DNA from: DATBLE01 sp963837265
GTDB lineage: Bacteria > Actinomycetota > Thermoleophilia > Gaiellales > Gaiellaceae
NCBI GenBank assembly: GCA_963837265.1
Contig: CAWIMQ010000003.1
Coordinates: 1-64,000, forward strand
Reading direction: 5' to 3'
DNA: 64,000 bases
Below the pieces are notes generated by a model. The model had not been told where the DNA came from. It saw only the letters and a program-made list of their open reading frames with translations, and made no database searches. Made by a program: the position numbers and the translations under genes. Positions 29,768-47,908 of the stretch are shown here, in pieces (within the stretch, counting starts at the first letter, position 1; the number at the start of each line of letters is the position of its first letter).

Positions 29768-31323
29768 ATGAGAGACATACAAGATTCGAGTGGCGATCCC
29801 GCCGAAGCGGGCCAGCCGGGGGTGGTCGCACCGGCGGACGGCGCGAGCGGCGCCGCGGTCGCACTCTCCCCGCCGTACCTCCGGCTTCGTTCCGAGGCGG
29901 GCGCCGACCGCGGGCGAGGCTGGCTGCTCCATCGCGCGCTCCTCGTCGCCGACCTTTGCGGGCTCGGCCTGGCGTTCTTCCTCGCTCAGCTCTTCTTCGA
30001 GCCTCCGGGAAGCACGCGCGACGTCGTCTCGCCGGGCGTCGAGGCGCTCGTCTTCGCGCTCAGCCTGCCGATCTGGATCTTGATCGCCAAGCTGTAGCGG
30101 CCTCTACGGCCGGGACGGGGAGCGGGCCGACCACTCGACGGTCGACGACCTGTCGGCGTCTTCCACTTCGTCACGATCGGCGGTGGATCTCGTCACGGGC
30201 ACTGGCTCACGCGGATCGCCGCCCGAACCCCCGAGAAGCGTCGCGTTCTGGGTGCTCGCGATCGGGCTCGTCATCGTCGCCCGCGCGCGTCGCGCGGCGA
30301 TCGCGCGCCGAAGCAAGACGTACCTCCAGAACACGTCATCGTCGGCGCGGGCGACGTCGGCCAGCTGGTGGCGCGAAAGCTCCTGCAGCATCCGGAGTAC
30401 GGCATCGACCTCGTCGGGTTCGTCGACACGCACCCAGGAGCGTCGCCCGGAGCTCGACCACGTGCGCCTCCTCGGGGTCGCCGGACACCTCCCCGCTCGT
30501 CGAGCACTCGACGTCGAGCGCGTGATCGTCGCCTACTCGAACGACTCGCCACGAGCAGCTGCTCGACGCTCGTCCGCACGCTGGGCGGAGCTCGAGTGCA
30601 GATCGACATCGTCCCGCGCCTGTTCGAGGCCGTCGGCCCAGCGTCGACATCCACACGGTCGAGGGGCTGCCGCTGTCGGGCTGCCGCCGGCGCGCCTCTC
30701 GCCGGTCGCGCGGCTCGCTCAAGCGCGCCGATGGACATGACGGCGCCGCGATCGGCCTGATCTCACGGCGCCGCTCTTCGTCTACATCGCCGTTGCGGAT
30801 CAAGCGGGACTCGCCGGGCCCCGTCTTCTTCCGCCAGGTGCGGCTCGGGCCTGGACAGCGCGAGTTCACGGTGCTCAAGTTCCGGACGATGCACGTGGGC
30901 GGTCGACGACGGAGCACCGCGAGTACATCGAGTCGACGATGGCTCGCCGCGCCCGCCGACGCGAACGGGCTCTACAAGCTCGACGCGAGACGACACGATC
31001 ACTCCTTCGGGCGCTGGCTCCGCAGGACGAGCCTCGACGAGCTTCCCCAGCTGATCAACGTCCTCGAACGGAGAGATGTCGCCGTCGGGCCGCGGCCCTG
31101 CATCCCGCTACGAGATCGAGAGCTTCGAGCCCACCACTTCGAGCGCTTCCTCGTGCCCGCGGGCATGACCGGCCTCTGGCAGGTCACGGCCCGCGCGCAC
31201 TCCAGTTCGGCGAGGCGCTCGACATGGACGTCGCCTATGCCCGCGGCTGGTCGTTCGGCCTCGATCTGCGCCTGCTCTGCCGCACGCCGCTGGCCCTCCT
31301 CCGGCAGGCGAGCGACGGCATGA
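29768..31323 (+). CDS. Polyprenyl-phosphate sugar-1-phosphate transferase (WbaP/WcaJ-like; initiates the repeat unit)
   Basis: ATG 29768 follows GGGAGGGG. After a variable N-terminus come membrane segments (LLVADLCGLGLAFFLAQLFF, VEALVFALSLPIWILIAK) and a Rossmann-like domain (VARKLLQHPEYGIDLVGFVD). The catalytic C-terminus has IKRDSPGPVFFRQVRLG, FTVLKFRTMH, RRTSLDELPQLINVL, VGPRP and PAGMTGLWQVTAR. These are the signature motifs of the bacterial sugar transferase family that loads the first sugar-phosphate onto undecaprenyl phosphate. About 500 residues. Breaks lie near 30095, 30170, 30320, 30440, 30560, 30650, 30740 and 30905. The stop TGA 31321-31323 overlaps the next ATG (31320). Confidence 0.75.
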
Positions 31324-32366
31324 CGGACGGACGGCGGTCGCGAGATCGGCGTCGGTCGGGCCTCGGCTACTGGGGGCCGAACCTCGTCCGAAACCTGAAC
31401 GAGCTCCGGAGCCGACGTCGCGTATGTCTGCGACCTCCGGCCGCGACGGCCTCGAGCGGATCGGCCGCCGCTATCCGGCGATCCGGAGACGACGAGCTTC
31501 GACGAGGTGCTCGCCGACCCGGCCGTGGACGCGGTCGCGATCGCGACCGCCGGTCTCGACCCACTACGAGCTGGCCCGGCAGGCGCTCGAGGCGGGAAAG
31601 CACGTCTTCGTCGAGAAGCCGCTGGCGGGGTCCGCCGAGGAGGCCGTGAGCCTGATGCGCGCTCGCGCGCGAGAGCGGGCTCGTGCTGATGCCCGGGCCA
31701 CACGTTCCTGTACAGCCCGCCGGTCAACAAGATTCGCGAGCTGATCGCCTCCGGCGAGCTCGGCGACATCTACTCGATCTCGACGAGCCGGGTGAACCTC
31801 GGGTTGCACCAGCCGGACGTGAGCGTGGTCTGGGACCTCGCTCCCCACGACTTCTCGATCCTCCGCTACTGGCTCGGGGAGACCCCGACGTACGTGGCGG
31901 CGCTACGAGAGGCTGCATCATCCCCGACACGCCCGACGTCGCCTTCATCAACCTCGAGTACCCGTCCTGGACGATCGCCCACGTCGAGCTCTCGTGGCTC
32001 GCCCCCAGCAAGCTCCGGCGGACGACCGTGGTCGGCTCGCGCAAGATGGTCGTCTACGACGACACGAGCCCGGAGCCGGTGCGGATGTTCGACTTCGGCG
32101 TGACGCTCGCGCGACCCGGAGACGTTCGGCGAGTACCAGCTCACCTACCGGACCGGCGACATCGTCTCCCCGCGCATCGACGCCGCCGAGCCCCTCCACC
32201 TCGAGCTGGCCGACTTCTGCGCCGCGGTCCTGACCGGGTGACACCGCGGTCGACCGCCGAGCTCGGCATCGACGTCGTCCGCATGATCGAGGCGGTGGAG
32301 TCGTCCCTCGAGCAGAACGGCGTCCGGGTCGAGCTGGCGGAGGCCGGAGCCGGCACCGGCACCTGA
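31320..32366 (+). CDS. Gfo/Idh/MocA-family sugar-nucleotide oxidoreductase
   Basis: ATG 31320 overlaps the previous stop as ATGA. Joining frames gives GLGYWGPNLVRNLNEL (GxGxxG Rossmann nucleotide site), DEVLADPAVDAVAIATPVSTHYELARQALEAGKHVFVEKPLA with the EKP motif, VLMPGHTFLYSPP, VNLGLHQPDVSVVWDLAPHDFSILRYWLGE and GIDVVRMIEAVESSLEQNG. This matches the family, including WlbA/WbpB-like dehydrogenases that act at C3 of UDP-N-acetylhexosaminuronate. About 345 residues, with breaks near 31360, 31420, 31480, 31550, 31690, 31905, 32110 and 32240. Together with the DegT and WlbB-like genes at 27794-29455 it would complete an oxidation, transamination and acetylation route. Confidence 0.75.
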
Positions 32367-32401
32367 CACCAGGCGACGGGGGGAACCAGGGTGCGACGCT
32401 C

Positions 32402-33046
32402 ATGACTCGGGCGACGAGCAGCGACCGCGCCGGCCGCGTGCGCGCCGGATGGGTCGGGCCTGCGTTTCTCGGGCTCTACCGCCTCGCGGTCCGGGCCCGG
32501 GACCGGACGTTCTCGACGCTCGCGGCCGGCGGCTTCGCAGCGTACGGACGCCGCTCGGTCATCCAGCTGCCGGTCCGTCTGAGCGGAGAGTCCAGGATCG
32601 CGATCGGGCACGACGTCTTCATCGGCGCGGGGTCCTGGCTCCAGGTGCTCCCGGGCGCCGCGGAGACAGTCGCGATCGACGTCGGGGACGGCACGTCCGC
32701 CGCGGGCGGCTGTGTGCTGTCGGCGGCGCAGTCCATTCACATCGGCAGGCGCGTGCTGATGGCGCGGAACGTCTACGTCGCCGATCACATGCACGCCTTC
32801 GAGGACACCCGCGAGGCGGTGCTCGACCAGGGCGTCGACCGCGTCGCGCCGGTCGAGATCGGCGACGGCGCCTGGCTCGGACAGAACGTGGTCGTCGGGC
32901 CGGGCGTTCGCATCGGGCACGGAGCCGTCGTCGGTGCCAACTCCGTCGTGCTCGAGGACATCCCCGACTTCACGGTCGCGGTCGGCGCGCCGGCGCGGGT
33001 GATCCGCAGCATCGCCCAGGAAGCCACCCGGGCGGTCGCGCGGTGA
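32402..33046 (+). CDS. WcaF-like hexapeptide-repeat acyltransferase
   Basis: An intact 214-residue protein from ATG 32402 to TGA 33046. Hexapeptide turns run through the middle: SRIAIGHDVFIGAGSWLQVLPG, IHIGRRVLMARNVYVADHMHAFED and VEIGDGAWLGQNVVVGPGVRIGHGAVVGANSVVLEDIPDFTVAVGAPARVIR. The ADHxHxFED segment carries the catalytic His of this acyltransferase group. It probably acetylates a sugar of the repeat unit. Its TGA lies in GTGA with the start of the following glycosyltransferase (33043), so the genes are coupled. Confidence 0.85.
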   Translation: MTRATSSDRAGRVRAGWVGPAFLGLYRLAVRARDRTFSTLAAGGFAAYGRRSVIQLPVRLSGESRIAIGHDVFIGAGSWLQVLPGAAETVAIDVGDGTSAAGGCVLSAAQSIHIGRRVLMARNVYVADHMHAFEDTREAVLDQGVDRVAPVEIGDGAWLGQNVVVGPGVRIGHGAVVGANSVVLEDIPDFTVAVGAPARVIRSIAQEATRAVAR

Positions 33047-34392
33047 GCCGGCCGCTCGTCCACGCGTACTACTTCCCTCCGATCGGGGGAGCGGGAGCGC
33101 AGCGACCGGCGAAGCTCGTCCGCTACCTCCACGAGCTGGGACACTCGCCGGCGGTCCTGACCGGTAGCGGCGAGGCCCGGGGCCGCTGGACCCCCCGTGA
33201 CGAGACGCTCGGGCGGGAGATCCCGGCGGGCGTCGACATCCACCGGGCCGAGGGCCAGCCTCCGGAGCCGCCCAGATGGCAGGCGCGGACCGAGCGGTGG
33301 CTGGGGTTCCACAGCAACTGGCAGCGCTGGTGGGTCGAGCAGTCGGTCGCGCTCGGCCGCGAGTTCGAGGACGTCGACGTCCTCTACACCGTGATGTCCC
33401 CCTACTCGTCGGCGCTGGCGGCTTCGCGGCTGAGCCGGGAGCTGGGCAAGCCCTGGATCGCCGACCTGGGCGATCCGTGGGCGCTGGACGAGATGATGAT
33501 CTACCCGACCAGGCTCCACCGCCGCTGGGAGCTGCGCCGGATGCGCCGGCTGCTCGGCACCGCCGCCGCGATCGTGACCACCACCTCCGAGGCCGCCCGC
33601 AAGCTGCGACAGGAGTTCCCCGAGCTCGCAGACCGGCCGATCGTCTCCATCCCCTGCGGGTTCGACCCGGGCGACTTCGCCGGGCCGGAGCCGAAACGAG
33701 ACGACCGCGCCTTCCGGATCGTCCACACCGGCTACCTGCACACCGAGCTCGGCCGGCAGCAGCAACACGCCTCCCTCCCCCGCCGCCTGCTCGGCGGCGG
33801 CACCGCCGGCGTCGACATCCTCACCCGCTCCCACCTCTTCCTGCTCCAGGCGGTCGAGCGGCTGATCGCCGACAACCCCAGCCTCGCCTCCACGATCGAG
33901 ATCCACCTCGCCGGCGTCCTCTCCCCCACCGACCGCGAGGCCGCAGCACGCTCCCCGGTCGTCCGCACCCCCGGCTACCTCACCCACGCCGAGACGGTCA
34001 CGCTGATGCGCTCCGCCGACCTGCTCTTCCTGCCGATGCAGAACCTGCCCCCCGGCATCCGCTCCGGCACCGTCCCCGGCAAGACCTACGAATACCTCGC
34101 CTCCGGACGCCCGATCCTCGCCGCCGTCCCCGAAGGCGACGCCCGCGACCTCCTCCTCCAGGCCGGCACCGCCCACATCTGCCAACCCGACGACACCGAC
34201 GCGATCGCCGCCGTCATCGCCGCGCAGATGTCCCGCGACGCCAGGCTGCCCGGGCTCGACAGCCGGTTCATCCGGAAGTTCGAGTATCAGCGCCTCTCGG
34301 AGCACGTCGCGGAGCTGATCGACCACGTCGTCGAACGACCGGGACGCCGTCCTCGGGCTCGACAGGCGCTCGGCCAGCCGGCGATCACTGCG
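33043..34392 (+). CDS. Family 4 glycosyltransferase, first of a tandem pair
   Basis: GTG 33043 overlaps the acyltransferase stop. The N-terminal half is its own (PLVHAYYFPPIGGAGAQRPAKLVRYLHELGHSPAVLTGSG, FHSNWQRWWVEQSVALG). From 33417 to 34213 the DNA is almost the same as 34823-35619 in the next gene. That shared part holds the donor-side half: SIPCGFDPGDF, FRIVHTGYLHTE, AGVLSPTDREAAARSP, LPPGIRSGTVPGKTYEYLASGRPILA. The C-terminal tail is again private (QMSRDARLPGLDSRFIRKFEYQRLSEHVAELIDHV). No stop codon separates it from the next gene: the frame runs on without break to 34641. It could be a natural two-domain transferase or a lost stop. Confidence 0.8.
33417..34213 (+). repeat. 797-bp near-identical direct repeat, copy 1
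   Basis: Matches 34823-35619 at an offset of 1,406 bp. I see only about seven base differences (for example GACCTGG vs GGCCTGC, CTG vs TTG, TGC vs AAC). Both flanks are divergent. Confidence 0.9.
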
Positions 34393-35816
34393 ATGTTCGG
34401 GTCCGCAGCCACCGGGCGGCGCTGGCCCGATACCAAGCCGGACGGCGCGAGAGCGATCCTCCTCGCCTACTACTTCCCTCCGATCGGAGGCGCGGGCGCC
34501 CAGCGCACGGTGAAGTTCGCTCGCTACATGCCCGAGGCAGGCGTCTCCGTCGACGTGATCACGGGATCGGGCATGACGAGAGACCGGTGGAGCCCGCTCG
34601 ACGAGAGCCTGAGCGCCGAGCTCCCGGCGAGACCAATGTGATACGCGTCGGCGGGCCGGAGCCCGTGGCCGGGAGTCGCTGGCGGCGGCGTGCTGAGCGA
34701 TGGCTGGGAGTCGACGGGCCCTGGTCGCGGTGGTGGGTCGGCGGAGCGCTCGCCAGCGGCCTCGAGCTCGGCGGGGAGGTCGACCTGATCATCGCGTCGA
34801 TGTCGCCGTATATTTCCGCGGAGGCGGCTTCGCGGCTGAGCCGGGAGCTGGGCAAGCCCTGGATCGCCGGCCTGCGCGATCCGTGGGCGCTGGACGAGAT
34901 GATGATCTACCCGACCAGGCTCCACCGCCGCTGGGAGTTGCGCCGGATGCGCCGGCTGCTCGGCACCGCCGCCGCGATCGTGACCACCACCTCCGAGGCC
35001 GCCCGCAAGCTGCGACAGGAGTTCCCCGAGCTCGCAGACCGGCCGATCGTCTCCATCCCCAACGGGTTCGACCCGGGCGACTTCGCCGGGCCGGAGCCGA
35101 AACGAGACGACCGCGCCTTCCGGATCGTCCACACCGGCTACCTGCACACCGAGCTCGGCCGGCAGCAGCAACACGCCTCCCTCCCCCGCCGCCTGCTCGG
35201 CGGCGGCACCGCCGGCGTCGACATCCTCACCCGCTCCCACCTCTTCCTGCTCCAGGCGGTCGAGCGGCTGATCGCCGACAACCCCAGCCTCGCCTCCACG
35301 ATCGAGATCCACCTCGCCGGCGTCCTCTCCCCCACCGACCGCGAGGCCGCAGCACGCTCCCCGGTCGTCCGCACCCCCGGCTACCTCACCCACGCCGAGA
35401 CGGTCACGCTGATGCGCTCCGCCGACCTGCTCTTCCTGCCGATGCAGAACCTGCCCCCCGGCATCCGCTCCGGCACCGTCCCCGGCAAGACCTACGAATA
35501 CCTCGCCTCCGGACGCCCGATCCTCGCCGCCGTCCCCGAAGGCGACGCCCGCGACCTCCTCCTCCAGGCCGGCACCGCCCACATCTGCCAACCCGACGAC
35601 ACCGACGCGATCGCCGCCGCGATCGAGGACGAGATCGAGCGGTGGCGCTCGGGGCGGCCCGTCCCCGAGGTGCCGCGGGCGCTCCTCGCGCCGTTCGAGC
35701 GCCGCAGCCTGGCGGCCGACTACGCGGTCCTGCTGCGGTCGATCGCAGGCGCCGCGTCCGGCGGCACGACCGCCGGACGCGCACTGTCCGCAGCCCTGGC
35801 GGCCGCCGCCCTCTAG
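34393..35816 (+). CDS. Family 4 glycosyltransferase, second of a tandem pair
   Basis: A possible ATG at 34393 opens MFGSAATGRRWPDTKPDG, and the conserved start ILLAYYFPPIGGAGAQRTVKFARYMPEAGVSVDVITGSG follows. One base shift near 34632 is needed (ELPGETNVIRVGGPEPV). Its private acceptor half has WLGVDGPWSRWWVGGALASG. From 34823 it carries the 797-bp segment shared with the previous gene, except SIPNGFDPGDF replaces SIPCGFDPGDF. The end is private (EDEIERWRSGRPVPEVPRALLAPFERRSLAADYAVLL). Same donor and different acceptor than its sister is the natural inference. Its TAG overlaps the stop of the convergent response-regulator gene in a CTAG. Confidence 0.8.
34823..35619 (+). repeat. 797-bp near-identical direct repeat, copy 2
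   Basis: Partner of 33417-34213. Identity ends at GCGATCGCCGCCG, after which the two genes diverge. Third-codon positions are also conserved, so the copying event is recent. Confidence 0.9.
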
Positions 35817-36481
35817 GCGACTGCCGTCGAGCGAAGCCCCTGCGACGGCAGGAGGCCGTGCAGCTGCGCCCAGCGGCTGGCCTCCGTCCGGTTCGCGACG
35901 TTCAGCTTCCGGTACGTGTTCGAGAGGTGGAACTTCACGGTCTGCTCGGTCACCCACAGCATGCGGGCGAGCTCCGCGTTCGAGTATCCCTCGGCCACGA
36001 GCCTGAGGATCTCGAGCTCCCGCCGGGTCAGGTCGGCATGGTCGAACGCCTCGTCCTTGACGACCGGCTCCTCGCCTCTGCCCTTCGACCCGGGCAGGTA
36101 GATCGAGTGCTCGTACGCCTGCCGGACGGCGACCGCGAGGTCGTCCGGATGAGCCCGCTTCATCACGAACGCGACTGCTCCGGCGGCGAGCGCCGCGTCG
36201 ATGTCGGCGGGAGCATCGGAGGTGGAGAGCACGATGAACTTGATCTCCGGGAAGCGTTCTCCGATCCCGGCGAGCCACGACAGCCCGTCGGTCGCTCCGT
36301 CCGACATGGACGTCTCGACGACGACGAGCTCGGGTCGCAGCTCCTCGACCAACGCGCTTGCCTCCGCAAGGCCCGTCGCCTTCCCGACGACGTCGACCGA
36401 GACCCCGGACAACACCTGCTCCACCGCGTTGAGCCACAACGGGTAGTGGTCAACGACGACAGCTCTTCTCTGAGCGTTCAC
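35813..36481 (-). CDS. NarL/LuxR-type response regulator with an atypical receiver
   Basis: Intact, 222 residues, GTG 36481 with GGGGAGG upstream. The receiver domain starts AVVVDHYPLWLNAVEQVL, where the usual Asp-Asp pair is reduced to Asp-His. The phosphorylation strand reads ELVVVETSMSDG, with Glu in the place of the phospho-acceptor Asp. The Ser/Thr (FIVLSTSD) and Lys (FVMKRA) switch residues remain. The HTH is LTRRELEILRLVAEGYSNAELARMLWVTEQTVKFHLSNTYRKLNVANRTEA. No sensor kinase is nearby. A Glu at this site can mimic the phosphorylated form, so the protein may act without phosphorylation. It is one of three LuxR-type HTH proteins in the window that could act at the shared palindrome. 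Its end overlaps the convergent glycosyltransferase gene. Confidence 0.88.
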   Translation of the reverse strand: MNAQRRAVVVDHYPLWLNAVEQVLSGVSVDVVGKATGLAEASALVEELRPELVVVETSMSDGATDGLSWLAGIGERFPEIKFIVLSTSDAPADIDAALAAGAVAFVMKRAHPDDLAVAVRQAYEHSIYLPGSKGRGEEPVVKDEAFDHADLTRRELEILRLVAEGYSNAELARMLWVTEQTVKFHLSNTYRKLNVANRTEASRWAQLHGLLPSQGLRSTAVA

Positions 36482-36543
36482 GGCCTCCCCTTACTCGTCG
36501 CTAAGAGCTCGTCGCTTTGACGATGCCCTCCCCAAGGGGTGTC

Positions 36544-36572
36544 ATTAAAGACCAAGACTGATCATGTGTAAA
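36544..36572 (-). promoter_or_regulatory. Sigma-70-like promoter of the response-regulator gene
   Basis: Leftward TTTACA (36572-36567), 17 bp, TTTAAT (36549-36544). This is by far the closest match to a -35/-10 pair in the window. The surrounding AT-rich spacer (36482-36600) also contains the dyad CCCTCCCCAAGGGGTG. Confidence 0.6.
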
Positions 36573-36622
36573 GGTGCGAGCATCGATGCTTACCGTCAGT
36601 TAACAGTCATTTCTCCGCGCGG

Positions 36623-37387
36623 TCACCTCGGCTCGGGGTCGGCGCCACGGGCACGGATCTCGATGCGCGGCGACACGGCGCGCACGGCGAGCGCGGCGAC
36701 GGCGCCGGGACAGTAGTCGGACAGGTCCCGGAGCGACCACTCCGCCGCCTCGGCCGGAGCCCAGGCCGTTCGCAGCAGCCGCGGTTCCTCGCCCGGAGCG
36801 AGCGTCACCTCGAAGTCGTGGAGAGGAAGGCTGAGGCCCTCTCCTCGAGCCTTGATGAAGGCCTCCTTCCGCGTCCAGCACGTGAGGAAGCCGCGAACCT
36901 GCTGGGCAGGCGGAAGCCGGCGCAGGGCCGCCACCTCTCGGGGGGCGAAGAAGCGCTCCGGGATCCGATCGTCGGCCAGGCCGGGGCGCTCGAGCTCGAC
37001 GTCCACGCCCACGTCCGCGCAGCGCGTGAGCGCGTACAGCACCATGTGGCCGGAGTGGGAGACGTTGAAGTGGAGGCCCCCGGATTCCTCCAGGCCGGGC
37101 TTCCCGTACGCGCTGTACCGGAAGCGCAGGCCGTCCGGCGGCCGCCGGAGGTACCGGCCGAGCAGCTCGCGCAGCTGCCCTCGGCCGGCGACGAAGCGGT
37201 CACGGTCCCGGGGAAAGTGAAACCGACCCGCGCGCTCGCGCTCGTCCGCGGAGAGGAGGCCGGTCAGGCGCGCCAGGCGCGACGAAGGCACGTCGAGGCT
37301 CGCGACCCAGACGTGCACCTCGTCCGCCTCGATTCGGGTCTCGATCCTCCCGACCGGAAAGCATCGCCTCGTGCAAGACCCGGACAC
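36623..37387 (-). CDS. Sfp-type 4'-phosphopantetheinyl transferase
   Basis: Intact, about 254 residues from a GTG at 37387; a later start is possible because conserved sequence begins at EVHVWVASLD. Motifs: LLSADERERAGRFHFPRDRDRFVAGRGQLRELLG, LRFRYSAYGKPGLEESGGLHFNVSHSG (P1/P1a), ADVGVDVE (magnesium site, Asp-x-Glu) and FLTCWTRKEAFIKARGEGLSLPL (WxxKEAxxK). It transfers the phosphopantetheine arm of coenzyme A to the Ser of carrier domains. That makes it the obvious activator of the NRPS carrier domains starting 2 kb away. It is divergent from the dehydrogenase at 37456. Confidence 0.92.
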   Translation of the reverse strand: MSGSCTRRCFPVGRIETRIEADEVHVWVASLDVPSSRLARLTGLLSADERERAGRFHFPRDRDRFVAGRGQLRELLGRYLRRPPDGLRFRYSAYGKPGLEESGGLHFNVSHSGHMVLYALTRCADVGVDVELERPGLADDRIPERFFAPREVAALRRLPPAQQVRGFLTCWTRKEAFIKARGEGLSLPLHDFEVTLAPGEEPRLLRTAWAPAEAAEWSLRDLSDYCPGAVAALAVRAVSPRIEIRARGADPEPR

Positions 37388-37455
37388 TAGTACGCCGGCA
37401 TCGCCTCGGCCGGAACCGCTAGCCTCCGCGGCAGTCTCGAGCCGGATCTCTCTCC

Positions 37456-38271
37456 TTGCCGAAGACGGTCTTCATCACCGGTGCGGCACGCGGCATCGGC
37501 CGTGCAACCGCGGTCGCCTTCGCCGAGACGGGCGCGAACGTGATGCTCGCCGACATCTGCGCGCAGATCGAGGAGTGTCCGTATCCGCTCGCGAGCCGTG
37601 AGGATCTCGAGGAGACTGCACGCCGGTGCCGCAGCACGGGTGCCGGGGTGGCGGTCGCCGTGGTGGACGTGCGCAGCCAGGACGAGATCGACGCCGCCGT
37701 CGGACGCTGCCGGGAGGAGCTGGGCCCGGTCGACGTGCTCGTCAGCAACGCCGGGCTCGTCGGGCCGGCCGGCGTGCCCGCCCACGAGCTGAGCGAGCGC
37801 GCGTGGTCGGTGCTGGTGGACGTCGACCTGCACGGCGTCTGGCGCTGCGCGAAGGCGGTGCTGCCGGAGATGGTCGGGCGCAGGAGCGGCGTGATCGTCA
37901 ACGTCAGCTCGACGGCAGGCCTCGTCGCCTTTCCGCACTTTGCGAACTACGTCGCGGCCAAGCACGGCGTCGTCGGCCTGACGAAGGCGCTCGCGCTCGA
38001 CTACGCATCGCACGCGATCCGCGTGAACGCGGTCTGCCCGACCTCGGTCCGGGACGAGTCGCCCGACGCTCCGGGGATGCTCCAGGGCGTTGCGCGGATG
38101 CTCGGCGTCGGCCTCGCCGACTACGAGATGCTCTCGCTGCCGCACCACCCGCTCGGGACGCTCGTGTCGGCGCGCGACGTCGCCGCCACCATCCTCTGGC
38201 TCGCGTCCGACGCGGCGGCGCACGTCACCGGAGCGGTCGTGCCGGTCGACGCGGGCTTCACCGTCCGCTGA
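37456..38271 (+). CDS. Short-chain dehydrogenase/reductase, mycofactocin-type
   Basis: Intact, 271 residues from TTG 37456 to TGA 38271. TVFITGAARGIGRATAVAFAETGANVMLADIC is the NAD site (GAARGIG). An insertion ICAQIEECPYPLASREDLEETARRCRSTGA follows, typical of the SDR subfamily tied to the redox peptide mycofactocin. The catalytic set is Asn (VSNAG), Ser (NVSSTAG), Tyr and Lys (NYVAAKHG). The end GAVVPVDAGFTVR is standard. Whether it tailors the peptide or is a housekeeping oxidoreductase cannot be told. It lies between the phosphopantetheinyl transferase and the NRPS, and the G-rich region starts directly after its stop. Confidence 0.85.
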   Translation: MPKTVFITGAARGIGRATAVAFAETGANVMLADICAQIEECPYPLASREDLEETARRCRSTGAGVAVAVVDVRSQDEIDAAVGRCREELGPVDVLVSNAGLVGPAGVPAHELSERAWSVLVDVDLHGVWRCAKAVLPEMVGRRSGVIVNVSSTAGLVAFPHFANYVAAKHGVVGLTKALALDYASHAIRVNAVCPTSVRDESPDAPGMLQGVARMLGVGLADYEMLSLPHHPLGTLVSARDVAATILWLASDAAAHVTGAVVPVDAGFTVR

Positions 38272-39148
<877 letters not shown>

Positions 39149-39151
39149 CAC

Positions 39152-39228
39152 CTGACCAGTTGGCCAGGTGGGCTTTCCAAGGCTCGTCCAAGGTCGGGTA
39201 GGCGCCAAATCGGCTGCTCAATAGCATC
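39152..39228 (+). promoter_or_regulatory. Shared promoter/operator cassette, copy D
   Basis: CTGACCAGTTGGCCAG (39152-39167), 14 bp, GCTCGTCCAAGGTCGGGTAG (39182-39201), 20 bp, TAGCATC (39222-39228). It lies 92 bp before the ATG of NRPS-A at 39321. Confidence 0.7.
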
Positions 39229-39320
39229 AGGATCGTGAGAGATCGGCCGAAGCGTTCCGCCGGCTGGGCCGCCGCCTGCCTCGACGCAGGGCACCGGGAC
39301 CACGACGGGTCCTGCACGGC

Positions 39321-47890
<8,570 letters not shown>

Positions 47891-47908
<18 letters not shown>

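Noticed and set aside
33043..34641. A natural fusion of two glycosyltransferases as a firm call
   Set aside because: The frame is open, but the second gene has its own complete N-terminus and needs a frame repair nearby, so a missing stop is equally likely.
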